64,000 nt of DNA, taken from NCBI GenBank assembly GCA_965222935.1, contig CBDCVA010000002.1:1-64000 (forward strand), given 5' to 3'. The translations under genes and the position numbers were made by a program. The notes under the pieces are model-generated. The model saw only the letters and a list, made by a program, of their open reading frames with translations, did not search any database and was not told the origin of the DNA. Shown piece after piece: positions 56,172 through 63,996 of the stretch (position 1 is its first letter; each line of letters starts with the position of its first letter). Origin of the DNA: CBDCVA01 sp965222935 [NCBI: Candidatus Latescibacterota bacterium]. GTDB lineage: Bacteria; Latescibacterota; CBDCVA01.

Positions 56172-56821
56172 CTCCGCATGCCGCGGGCGGAACGCCGCCG
56201 GAACAGAAGGCGCCACCCGCCCAGCCCGGCGAGTATGCCGCCCGCAGTCAGAGTTCCGATCCAGCCCAGCGACCGCGCTTCGTCCTCGGGACGCTGGAGG
56301 CGAAGCTCACGCGGCAGGCCCGCAAGCTCAACGCCCGCATCCCGGGCACACAGGATGGCAAAGGCGTTGGCGCCTTCGACGCAGGCGGTCCCAAGATCCC
56401 CAGCGCGCAGATGCGGCGCCATGACTTCGCCGGCGATGCTCGAAGCCAGCGCCGGAGGGCAGACGCCCTCGAGCGCGGGTCCGACGACGACGCGCGGGTC
56501 GGGGCTATCGGTCGGAGCGAGGATCAATCCCCAGCGGCCATCCTCAGACAGATCAGCCGCGAGCCTCACCAGCGCATGTTCCAACGTGCTGGCGGGGGCG
56601 ATAGCGACGGTCAAGGCAACGCCCGTCTTCTCCCTGAGCTCGCTGGCGCGGACGATGATGGCGCCGCGCGCATCAGTGGACAACGCGCCGAAGAGATCCA
56701 CGATGGGATTCCACGGCTCCGCCGCCAGGACCGGGATTGCCCGTCCGATCAGGACCCAGAGCGCTACGCGGCACAAGATGCTCTTCAATCGGGACTCCAC
56801 GGCGTGATTTCCGCCATCCAT
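56165..56821 (-). CDS. TPM-domain membrane protein
   Basis: 218 residues. A signal/anchor (SILCRVALWVLIGRAIPVLA) is followed by a TPM domain (about 38-165: VDLFGALSTDARGAIIVRASELREKTGVALTVAIAPASTLE, GRWGLILAP). A C-terminal transmembrane helix (LGWIGTLTAGGILAGLGGWRLLF) and basic tail end it. TPM proteins occur in chloroplast photosystem repair and in bacterial envelope stress; activity here is unknown. The final codons (RGMRSG) run into element R7, so its original end may have been altered. Confidence 0.72.
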   Translation of the reverse strand: MDGGNHAVESRLKSILCRVALWVLIGRAIPVLAAEPWNPIVDLFGALSTDARGAIIVRASELREKTGVALTVAIAPASTLEHALVRLAADLSEDGRWGLILAPTDSPDPRVVVGPALEGVCPPALASSIAGEVMAPHLRAGDLGTACVEGANAFAILCARDAGVELAGLPRELRLQRPEDEARSLGWIGTLTAGGILAGLGGWRLLFRRRSARGMRSG

Positions 56822-56900
56822 CGAACCGTTCGCAGGCCCAAAGAGACACCCCCGGCGTCCTGCGTCAAGAGGCAGTGTCCCATCTCACGCCTCCCTGCTT

Positions 56901-56978
56901 GCGGAGAAACCCCACCCCCAACCCCCTCCCCGCGAGCAGGGAGAGGGACAAGAAGGTGAACTGAGGTTGCCCCAGCCG
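56901..56978 (-). repeat. G-run dispersed element, copy R8
   Basis: AAACCCCACCCCC, C-runs, then GGGACAAGAAGGTGAACTGAGG and the 17-base word (one mismatch, TGAGG). It is joined directly to a CBM9-like gene fragment. It lies in the 318-bp space between the TPM and Nmad3-like genes. Confidence 0.85.
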
Positions 56979-57102
56979 CTCTGCCGGTCGTCCGACCCGC
57001 ACCAGGCCAACTCGCCCCAGTCGAACTTCCCTTCTTCCGACAGGCGCGCCATTTCCCCGAAGGAGGCCTTCCGGGAGTCGTCCTTGTCCACGGCCACCAC
57101 AC
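56962..57102 (-). pseudogene. CBM9-like gene fragment joined to R8
   Basis: About 141 bp nearly identical to 54157-54297 of CBM9 paralogue 1. Minus-strand translation MVAVDKDDSRKASFGEMARLSEE..., DRQSGWGNL, then the frame runs into the element. Both the start and the true end of the gene are missing. Confidence 0.88.
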
Positions 57103-57139
57103 GGTGAGGGGTGGGGAAAGCCGTCCACCTTCGATTGGC

Positions 57140-57925
57140 TCAGGACGGCGACGGCGTGAGGATGTGGGCGGGGGTTCCATGATCGCACAGGTAGTCTCTC
57201 AGAAGGCGCAGTCGGGATCGGTCAGTGGGGCGGGTGTCATCGAGGATGGGACGTATCGTGCGCGCATAAGCGCCGATGGTCTGAAGCTCAGAACGGCCGC
57301 TTCGCCAGCGCCACTCATGGCCGCGCGCATCACGAAGAACGGCGCCGGCAAGCTCGCGCGTCAAGGGAATCGCCCGCTCGAAGCGCCTCGAACGCGATGA
57401 GCCAACGAATACCCAGAAGCCATCGAAGCGGCTGCCGGGGGCGAGCGCGGCGCGGACGTGGGCGTTGCGTCGGATCCGGCATAGCACCTCCTCCGGCGGG
57501 GGCGCGACCAGATCGGCGTGGATGGCGATCACCTCGATCACTCCGATGAAGGCGAAGCACGGCGCACCCAGAAAGCGGCCCTCCCTCCAAGGGACGAGAC
57601 GGGCGTAGAAAAGCAGCCAATCGCCCCCGATAGCGGCTCGAAGTGCGGCGGCGCGGGGTGAACGCCGGCAGTGGTCGCCGTAGGAGGGGGTGAGGAATTC
57701 AGGATCGGCGTGGGCGGGTCTGTCCCCGAAGCGTGGGGGGCAGTAGCGGGCGAGGGAACCACAGCCGTCAGCGGTACGCAGGTCGCGATAGCGGAGGACG
57801 GGCAGGGCGGCGCGGCCCGCAGGCTCGGGGATGGGGACGAACTCAAAGCGTCCGTCGCTGAAAAGCGGGCTTCTCAGCGCGCCGTGGCTCGCGTTGGCGC
57901 CGACGTTAACGAGGAAGACGCGCAT
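57140..57925 (-). CDS. Nmad3-like (nucleotide-modification-associated domain) protein
   Basis: 261 residues. The N-terminal pattern MRVFLVNVGANASHGALRSPLFSDGRFEFVPIPE, then VLRYRDL, HADPEF, GDWLLFYARL and FIGVIEVIAIHADL resembles the Nmad3 family, described with base-modification systems of phages and bacteria. The comparison is from memory of the family pattern, so it needs a profile search. No catalytic residues can be named. It is flanked by element R8 and by the gene-fragment mosaic at 57981-58268; a 26-base slice of it (57256-57281) recurs at 58222-58247. Confidence 0.5.
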   Translation of the reverse strand: MRVFLVNVGANASHGALRSPLFSDGRFEFVPIPEPAGRAALPVLRYRDLRTADGCGSLARYCPPRFGDRPAHADPEFLTPSYGDHCRRSPRAAALRAAIGGDWLLFYARLVPWREGRFLGAPCFAFIGVIEVIAIHADLVAPPPEEVLCRIRRNAHVRAALAPGSRFDGFWVFVGSSRSRRFERAIPLTRELAGAVLRDARGHEWRWRSGRSELQTIGAYARTIRPILDDTRPTDRSRLRLLRDYLCDHGTPAHILTPSPS

Positions 57926-58034
57926 GGCATCCCGAGCTTGCGGCTCTCCGAACTGTTCGATGCGATGGATGGCCGCGCCGGGTCACCTGGCCTGCGGGGG
58001 CCCCAACGGATTCTGTCTCAAGATTCTGGGCGAC

Positions 58035-58125
58035 CCCAACCCCCTCTCCGCCGGCGGGGAAACCCCACCCCCCTCCCCGCGAGCAGGGAGGGGGCAAAGA
58101 GAGTGAACCGAGGTTGCCCCAGCCG
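58035..58125 (-). repeat. G-run dispersed element, copy R9
   Basis: C-runs partly doubled and one G-tract shorter than in other copies, then GGGCAAAGAGAGTGAAC and the exact 17-base word at 58109-58125. Confidence 0.85.
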
Positions 58126-58221
58126 CTCTGCCGGTCGTCCGACCCGCACCAGGCCAACTCGCCCCAGTCGAACTTCCCTTCTTCCGACAGGCGGGCCATT
58201 TCCTCGAAGGAGGCCTTCCGG
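58109..58221 (-). pseudogene. CBM9-like gene fragment joined to R9
   Basis: Matches 56962-57075 and CBM9 paralogue 1, sharing with the R8-linked copy the variant GACCCGCACC (the genes have GAGCC). It is cut at GGCCTTCCGG and replaced by the Nmad3-gene slice. Confidence 0.85.
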
Positions 58222-58245
58222 TCGTGCGCGCATAAGCGCCGATGG

Positions 58246-59088
58246 TCACCTGGCCTGCGGGGGCCCCAGGCGGCCTTCGGGCGGGCTCAACAGCCCCAGG
58301 GGACGGCCGCCGGACGGCGGGATGCGGGTAACGAGGTGGTTGTGGGGACCGAAGACGCTGGCCAGGATCGTGGCGCCTGTGGAATCGTCGATGCCGGCGC
58401 TTCCGCCCCAGCGCAACAGCCTTAGAAACTCCTCCTGCTCGCTGGGGATCAGTGCGCTGCCGCGCTCGAGCGCGATGCGAACTCCCCACGCATCGAAGCG
58501 GAAGTTGTCGCGGTCGTCGAAGGCGAGCAGGAAGCAGGCCGTATAAGGGAGGGTGTTGGGACAGAAGACGGCGTTGACCGTGAGGGGGCCCTTCGGGCTC
58601 TTGTAGACGGGGAACACCTGACCGAAAGCGGCGTAGCGGCCCAGGGAATCGCCCCGGGTGACCTCGATACCGGGCCAGCGGCGGTACGGGAGCCCACGGG
58701 CGGTGTCGATCCCTGCGTTGGCGAATCGCGGCTCGGCCGGGAGCAGGACGCCGACGGCGTACTGGCCTGGTTCCACGACGGCCTCGTAGGGCGTGGACCC
58801 CACCCTGCGGCCCTCGCGGAAGACGCGCGAGGCGTCGGCGGGTAGGCGGCCCGGCCAGATATAAACATCCGCGCCCAGAGGAATGCTGCCGACCCACAGG
58901 ACGTCGCGGGTCGAATCGGGTGGGGAGAGGGTGATCCGTTCGAGGCCGCGCAGCGTGGCCACAGCGAGGGTGTCTTTCGGGAGAGCGGGTCGCTCGGCGG
59001 CGGGGCTCGGACGGATGGAGACGACGTCCATCGCGCATAGAGCGACCAGCAGGCAAACCACTTGACCTGGATTCTTGCTGCGCATCAT
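58246..59088 (-). CDS. Secreted PEGA-like protein with possibly overwritten C-terminus
   Basis: 280 residues from ATG at 59088 (MMRSKNPGQVVCLLVALCAMDVV signal; the frame opens further upstream to 59193). A PEGA-like unit spans about residues 60-120: LWVGSIPLGADVYIWPGRLPADASRVF, VGSTPYEAVVEPGQYAVGVLLP. The remainder is beta-rich and unassigned (FDDRDNFRFDAWGVRIALERGSALIP). The stop and last residues (GPPQAR) lie inside word A of the mosaic, so the natural end may have been replaced. Function unknown. Confidence 0.65.
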   Translation of the reverse strand: MMRSKNPGQVVCLLVALCAMDVVSIRPSPAAERPALPKDTLAVATLRGLERITLSPPDSTRDVLWVGSIPLGADVYIWPGRLPADASRVFREGRRVGSTPYEAVVEPGQYAVGVLLPAEPRFANAGIDTARGLPYRRWPGIEVTRGDSLGRYAAFGQVFPVYKSPKGPLTVNAVFCPNTLPYTACFLLAFDDRDNFRFDAWGVRIALERGSALIPSEQEEFLRLLRWGGSAGIDDSTGATILASVFGPHNHLVTRIPPSGGRPLGLLSPPEGRLGPPQAR

Positions 59089-59161
59089 ATTATTAAGATA
59101 ATAGAACGGATAGTGATGTGAGCGTTTGCTCTCATCGCTCTTTGGGCCCTTTCTCCTCTTC

Positions 59162-59254
59162 ATGCGCATGGGCGTCGTCACTCTCTCCCGCAAGCCAGGG
59201 ACGGGGACCCATGCGCTGATGATCGCGCGCGCGACGTGGGAGCTTCTGGGCTAA
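59162..59254 (+). pseudogene. Internally deleted relic of the cytidylate-kinase-like gene
   Basis: A 30-codon frame whose first half (MRMGVVTLSRKPGTGT) mirrors the start of the next gene (MHMSAITISRELGTDA) and whose second half (MIARATWELLG) mirrors its end (IIAHATWELLGQD), with everything between deleted. It sits 34 bases before the intact gene. Confidence 0.75.
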
Positions 59255-59288
59255 GGCCAGGGCGCAGCCCTCTTCTAGCGGAAGGTTC

Positions 59289-59987
59289 ATGCACATGAGC
59301 GCTATCACCATTTCCCGCGAGTTGGGAACAGACGCGCCAACGATTGCCCATCTCGTTGCCGACATGGTCGGCTATGAGTGGCTGGATAAGGCGCTCATTC
59401 GCGAGGTGGCGCGGGTGGCAGACGTGCCTGAGGCGGAGGTCGAGCGCTTCGATGAGGTGGGCGAGCGACCGTTCATTCGCTTTCTGAAAGATCTCCTGGA
59501 GCCCGGCGGCTCGGCGTCGTACGGGGCGTGGTGGGCGAGCGAGTTCCCCGGGGGCATGGTAGCCTCGGCACTGCCGCCGATCGAGGAGGAGGGAGGAGAA
59601 GCGCCCATCCTCGACCACGAGCGGTACAAGGACCTCGTGCGCACGGTGATGGCGCGCCTGGCGGACCGGGGCGATGTCGTCATCGTCGGGCGGGGCGGGC
59701 AGGTGCTGCTCAAGGGCAGGCGCGACGTCCTGAGTGTGCGGCTCGTGGCACCCCTCGAGTTCCGCAAGCAGGTGGTTGTGGCACGGGAGAAGATAGACGC
59801 CGAGGCGGCGGCAGACCTCATCCGGAAGACGGACATCGTGCGTCAGCGCTACATCCAGAACCTCGCGGGCGAGGACTGGGGGAATCCCGCGCTCTATCAC
59901 CTCATCCTCAACGTGCAGAACACGGGGACCGAAGGCGCGGCCAAGATCATCGCACACGCGACGTGGGAGCTTTTGGGCCAAGACTGA
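59289..59987 (+). CDS. Cytidylate-kinase-like family protein
   Basis: 232 residues of the CMP-kinase-like family (PF13189 type). The start SAITISRELGTDAPTIAHLVADMVGYEWLDKALIREVARVADV follows the family pattern, but the glycine-rich loop is altered (GTDAP in place of the usual GSGG), so nucleotide binding is uncertain. Later motifs are DVVIVGRGGQVLLKGRRDVLSVRLVAPLEFRK, LIRKTDIVRQRYIQNLAGEDWGNPALYHLILNV. Members are often regulators or kinases of unknown substrate. An internally deleted relative precedes it and element R10 follows the stop by about 47 bases. Confidence 0.82.
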   Translation: MHMSAITISRELGTDAPTIAHLVADMVGYEWLDKALIREVARVADVPEAEVERFDEVGERPFIRFLKDLLEPGGSASYGAWWASEFPGGMVASALPPIEEEGGEAPILDHERYKDLVRTVMARLADRGDVVIVGRGGQVLLKGRRDVLSVRLVAPLEFRKQVVVAREKIDAEAAADLIRKTDIVRQRYIQNLAGEDWGNPALYHLILNVQNTGTEGAAKIIAHATWELLGQD

Positions 59988-60034
59988 CGCTTCGTGAGGC
60001 TCTACCGCGCCAGCCGCATTATCTTGCGGGACCT

Positions 60035-60111
60035 TGGAGAACCCCACCCCCTAACCCCCTCCCCGCCAGCAGGGAGGGGGCAAAGAGAGTGAACCGAGGT
60101 TGCCCCAGCCG
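60035..60111 (-). repeat. G-run dispersed element, copy R10
   Basis: ACCCCACCCCCTAACCC, C-runs, AGCAGGGAGGGGGC, AAAGAGAGTGAACC and the exact 17-base word (60095-60111). It is followed by a ~20-base CBM9-like slice (to about 60131) that carries the CATCCGAGCC variant of paralogue 2. Confidence 0.88.
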
Positions 60112-60194
60112 CTCTGCCGGTCATCCGAGCCGCCCCCCTTCTTTTGACCTAACCGTCCCCCGCGCGCCGTTCCGGCGCATCTCCGAAGGACTGT

Positions 60195-60223
60195 TTGACT
60201 TCACCCCCGGGGCCGCATATCTT
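60195..60223 (+). promoter_or_regulatory. Promoter of purSL-purQ
   Basis: TTGACT (60195-60200), 17-bp spacer, TATCTT (60218-60223); predicted start near 60230 gives a ~30-base leader before the GTG of purSL. No PurR-type operator was recognised. Confidence 0.62.
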
Positions 60224-60261
60224 CCCGCTGGACATCGGTTATAGGGGGCCCCCATAGCTCT

Positions 60262-63141
60262 GTGGCTGGCTCACATCTTCCTGCTGGCGGCTTGATCCGC
60301 ATCGAAGTCGGCGTCCGTCCCGGCGTGCGCGATGCCGTGGGCGAGGCCGTTCTGGCGGATTGTCACGAACTCGGTATTGAAGGTGTACGGGCCGTCGCCG
60401 CCACGCGCGTCTATACCCTGGCCGGCCTGCCTCCCGACGCGGCCGAACCCCTCGCCAGCAACCTCTTCTGCGATCCCGTCGTTGAGTGCTACGCCATCGG
60501 CGCGCCTCTAGAGCCCCTCCCCGCCGACCGCACCGTCGAAATCGCCTATCACCCCGGAGTCACCGATCCCGTCGTCGCCAGCATCCAAAAAGGCGTCGGC
60601 GACCTTGGCTTCCCGCGTCCATCGGGCGTGTGGACATCCCGTCGGTACGCATTCGAGGGAAACCTCTCGGAGAGCGAGCTCGGGACGATCGTCGAGAAGC
60701 TTCTCGCCAACCGGGTGATCGAACGCATTGTGCGCAATGGGCCCGCGATGGCCGCACCACCGGAAGCGCCGTTCGAACTGCGTTACGTGCATCTGTCCGG
60801 CGCCGACGATGCGGCGCTTACGCGCATCAGCCACGAGGGGCATCTGGCGCTTTCGCTCGAGGAGATGCGGGCGATTGGAGCCCACTTCCGGGCACTGGGA
60901 CGTGAGCCGACGGATGCGGAACTGGAGACGCTGGCCCAGACCTGGAGCGAACACTGCGTCCACAAGACCATGAAGGACCTCATCGACTTCGACGGGGAGC
61001 GCATTGACGGCCTGCTCGCCTCCACGATCATGCGGACGACGGAACACTTGGCGCGGCCGTGGTGCATCTCGGTCTTCGAGGACAATAGCGGTGTGGTGGC
61101 TTTCGACGACCGTTATCACCTGAGCTTCAAGGTCGAAACGCACAACTTTCCCTCGGCGCTGGAGCCCTACGGCGGGGCCGCAACGGGCATCGGCGGGGTC
61201 ATTCGTGACGCGCTTGGAACGGGCCGCGGCGCTGACCCCATCCTGAACACCGACGTCTTCTGCGTGGCGCCCCTGGACACGCCGCCCGAGGCCGTGCCGC
61301 CGGGCTCGCACCATCCACGGCGCATCCTGCGCGGCGTCGTCGCTGGTGTCCGGGATTACGGCAACCGCATGGGCATTCCCACCGTGAACGGCGCCGTCTG
61401 CTTCGACCCGCTGTACGTGGCCAACCCGCTCGTCTACTGCGGGACGGTTGGCCTTTTGCCCGCTGACCGAGTGGAGAAGCGGCTTGGGCCAGGACATGTC
61501 ATCGTTCTCGTCGGCGGGAGAACGGGCCGCGACGGCATCCACGGCGCGACATTCAGCTCCGAAGCGCTCACAGCCGAGTCGGAGGCCATAGCGGGCAGTG
61601 CCGTGCAGATCGGCAACGCCATCGAGGAGAAGCGGGTGGCCGATGCGCTGCTGCGTGCGCGGGAACTGGACCTCTATGACACGATCACCGATTGCGGCGG
61701 CGGCGGGCTTTCATCGGCCATCGGGGAGATGGCGGAGGGCCTGGGAGCGGTCGTGCACCTGGACCGCGTACCCCTGAAGTACCCAGGGCTCTCCCATGCC
61801 GAGATCTGGATCAGCGAGGCGCAGGAGCGGATGGTCCTGGCGACCTCGCCCGAACGCGCCAACCGGCTAGCCCAGGTCTTCGAGGCGGAAGGGGTAGAGA
61901 CCGCGGTCCTGGGTGAGTTCACGGACACGGGACGGCTGGAGCTTCGCTACCACGGGACGGCCGTGTGCGACCTCGATCTAGCGTTTCTGCACGGCGGTCG
62001 TCCACGGGAAATCAAGCGCGCGACGCGCCGCCTCGGCTCGGAGCCGGTGCCTCAGATGCCCGAGCCGGACGACCTCAGCGATGACCTCATGCGCGTCCTG
62101 GCGCTGCCCACGGTGGCGAGCAAGGAGCGGATCATCCGGCAGTACGACCATGAGGTGCAGGGCCGCAGCGTCCTCAAGCCTTTGGTGGGCGTACGCGAGG
62201 ACGGCCCCGGAGATGCGGCGATCGTGCGGCCTCGCCTCGATTCGTCGCGAGCGATTGCGGTGGGCTGCGGGATCAACGCCCGCTACGGACAACTCGACGC
62301 CTACCGCATGGCGCAGGCTGTCACCGACGAGGCCATGCGGCAGATCGTGGCCGTTGGCGGGGATCCCGATCGCACGGCGCTTCTGGACAATTTCTCCTGG
62401 GGTGATGTGGACGAGCCCGAAACGCTGGGTGACCTGGTCCTGGCCGCGCGGGGCTGCGCGGAGTTGGCCTTGGCTTACGGGACCCCGTTCGTCTCGGGCA
62501 AGGACAGCCTGCGCAACTTCCACGAGGCCGCTGGGCACAGAGTCTCGATCCCGCCGACGCTTCTGATCTCGGCGCTCTCGGTCCTGCCGGACGCCGAGCG
62601 GGCAGTCTCGATGGACTTCAAAGGGCCGGGGCATTTCGTCTACGTCGTTGGACTGACTCAGGCCGAGCTGGGCGGCTCACAGTACTGGGCGCTCCATGGC
62701 GCGCTGGGCGACGCGCCACCCGCCGTGGACCCGGAGCTAGGTAAGAGCGTCCTCGCTGGCGTCGCGCGTGCGATTCAAGAGGGTTTGGTTCTCGCCTGCC
62801 ACGACCCCTCCGATGGCGGCTTGGGCATTGCTCTGGCAGAGATGGCCTTCAGCGGGGAGGTTGGAGCTGAGGTATCGCTGGAGCCTCTGCCCCGGAGTGA
62901 AGACCTCCGGCGCGACGATTGGGCGCTCTTCAGCGAATCGGCCTCGCGCTTCATCGTTGAGGTCGATCCGGTGCATCGAGCGGCATTCGAGGAGGCCCTC
63001 GGCGACGTCCCCGCATCAATCATCGGAACGACTACGGACGCATTGCGTTTACAGATCAGAGGCTTGCGCGGGCGGGGCATCTTGCAGGCGGAGCTAGCGG
63101 AGTTGAAAGCGGCATGGCAGGGGACGTTGGCGGACTTCTGA
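60262..63141 (+). CDS. purL: Phosphoribosylformylglycinamidine synthase, PurS-PurL fusion
   Basis: 959 residues from GTG. Residues about 10-85 and 90-165 each look like a PurS unit (IRIEVGVRPGVRDAVGEAVLADCHELG and VEIAYHPGVTDPVVASIQKGVGDLG), followed by PurL: TWSEHCVHKTMKDLIDFDG, FKVETHNFPSALEPYGGAATGIGGVIRD, GGRTGRDGIHGATFSSE, and CHDPSDGGLGIALAEMAFSG. It uses ATP and ammonia from PurQ to turn FGAR into FGAM in purine synthesis. TTG at 60292 is an alternative start, but the promoter position fits GTG 60262. purQ follows after 66 bp. Confidence 0.93.
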   Translation: MAGSHLPAGGLIRIEVGVRPGVRDAVGEAVLADCHELGIEGVRAVAATRVYTLAGLPPDAAEPLASNLFCDPVVECYAIGAPLEPLPADRTVEIAYHPGVTDPVVASIQKGVGDLGFPRPSGVWTSRRYAFEGNLSESELGTIVEKLLANRVIERIVRNGPAMAAPPEAPFELRYVHLSGADDAALTRISHEGHLALSLEEMRAIGAHFRALGREPTDAELETLAQTWSEHCVHKTMKDLIDFDGERIDGLLASTIMRTTEHLARPWCISVFEDNSGVVAFDDRYHLSFKVETHNFPSALEPYGGAATGIGGVIRDALGTGRGADPILNTDVFCVAPLDTPPEAVPPGSHHPRRILRGVVAGVRDYGNRMGIPTVNGAVCFDPLYVANPLVYCGTVGLLPADRVEKRLGPGHVIVLVGGRTGRDGIHGATFSSEALTAESEAIAGSAVQIGNAIEEKRVADALLRARELDLYDTITDCGGGGLSSAIGEMAEGLGAVVHLDRVPLKYPGLSHAEIWISEAQERMVLATSPERANRLAQVFEAEGVETAVLGEFTDTGRLELRYHGTAVCDLDLAFLHGGRPREIKRATRRLGSEPVPQMPEPDDLSDDLMRVLALPTVASKERIIRQYDHEVQGRSVLKPLVGVREDGPGDAAIVRPRLDSSRAIAVGCGINARYGQLDAYRMAQAVTDEAMRQIVAVGGDPDRTALLDNFSWGDVDEPETLGDLVLAARGCAELALAYGTPFVSGKDSLRNFHEAAGHRVSIPPTLLISALSVLPDAERAVSMDFKGPGHFVYVVGLTQAELGGSQYWALHGALGDAPPAVDPELGKSVLAGVARAIQEGLVLACHDPSDGGLGIALAEMAFSGEVGAEVSLEPLPRSEDLRRDDWALFSESASRFIVEVDPVHRAAFEEALGDVPASIIGTTTDALRLQIRGLRGRGILQAELAELKAAWQGTLADF

Positions 63142-63207
63142 GACGTGCGTTTCGTCCCTCTCTGTTTGCGAGAAAAGGCGAGGGTCGAGTAAGCTGAGGT
63201 GCCTACC

Positions 63208-63996
63208 GTGGCGAGTGTGAAAGTCGCTGTTCTTCGTGCCGCGGGGACCAACTGCGATGCCGAGACCGCGTGGGGCTTCGAGCTCGCGGGGGCGGAACCG
63301 GAACTCTGCCATGTCGAGGCCTTCGCCCGTGGCGAGAGACGGCTGGACGATTATGCCATCTGGGTGCTCCCAGGAGGGTTCACTTACGGGGACGACGTCT
63401 CGGCGGGGAAGCTCCTGGCGAACGAACTGCGCACCAAGCTCGCTGAGCCGCTGGCGCGGTTTCTGGAGGCCGGGAAGCTGATCCTGGGCATCTGCAACGG
63501 CTTTCAAGCGCTTGTCAAGGCGGGCCTTTTGCCTCTGGGCGAGGCCGGTGCCCCTCAGGTTGCGACGCTCACCTGGAACGATTCAGGGCGCTTCGAAGCG
63601 CGATGGGTGCGGCTGGGCCTCGAGCCGAGATCGCGTTGCGTCTTCACGCGCGAGATGCCCCAGGCCGTCGAGTTCCCCGTCGCCCACGGAGAGGGGAAGT
63701 TCATCATGACGGGGGAGGGCGGCGTGGACCGGCTCGCCGCAGCGGGCCAGGTCGTCCTGCGCTACCGCGCGCGCTCGGGAAATGGCGAGTCCGTCTACCC
63801 CGACGATCCCAACGGCTCCCAGGGCCACGTGGCGGGCATTTGCGATCCCTCGGGGCGCATTTTCGGTCTGATGCCCCACCCCGAGCGGGCGCTGGCCCGT
63901 ACGCAATACCCGCGCTGGACGCGCTGCGAATCCCCTGTCGAGCCCGATGGACTCTGGATTTTCAAGAACGCCGTCCGAGCGGCGAGGGAACTGTGA
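63208..63996 (+). CDS. purQ: Phosphoribosylformylglycinamidine synthase glutaminase subunit PurQ
   Basis: 262 residues from GTG at 63208, chosen because GAGGTG lies seven bases upstream; GTG at 63199 would add three residues. Class I amidotransferase motifs: VLRAAGTNCDAETAWGFELAGAE, LPGGFTYGDDVSAGKLLANE, the nucleophile Cys in LGICNGFQALVKAGLLP and the catalytic His-Glu in FGLMPHPERAL. It provides ammonia to PurL. The stop lies four bases from the window end. Confidence 0.95.
   Translation: MASVKVAVLRAAGTNCDAETAWGFELAGAEPELCHVEAFARGERRLDDYAIWVLPGGFTYGDDVSAGKLLANELRTKLAEPLARFLEAGKLILGICNGFQALVKAGLLPLGEAGAPQVATLTWNDSGRFEARWVRLGLEPRSRCVFTREMPQAVEFPVAHGEGKFIMTGEGGVDRLAAAGQVVLRYRARSGNGESVYPDDPNGSQGHVAGICDPSGRIFGLMPHPERALARTQYPRWTRCESPVEPDGLWIFKNAVRAAREL

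Larger units (their letters stand above)
57981..58268. other. Mosaic of copied gene slices around element R9
   Basis: In order: 25-base word A (57981-58005, GGTCACCTGGCCTG...), S24-repressor slice (58001-58034, 34 bp, one mismatch to 53645-53678), element R9 (58035-58125), CBM9-like fragment (58109-58221), Nmad3-gene slice (58222-58247, 26 bp exact to 57256-57281), and word A again (58244-58268, exact). No intact gene lies in the 320-bp space between the Nmad3-like and PEGA-like genes. Confidence 0.85.
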
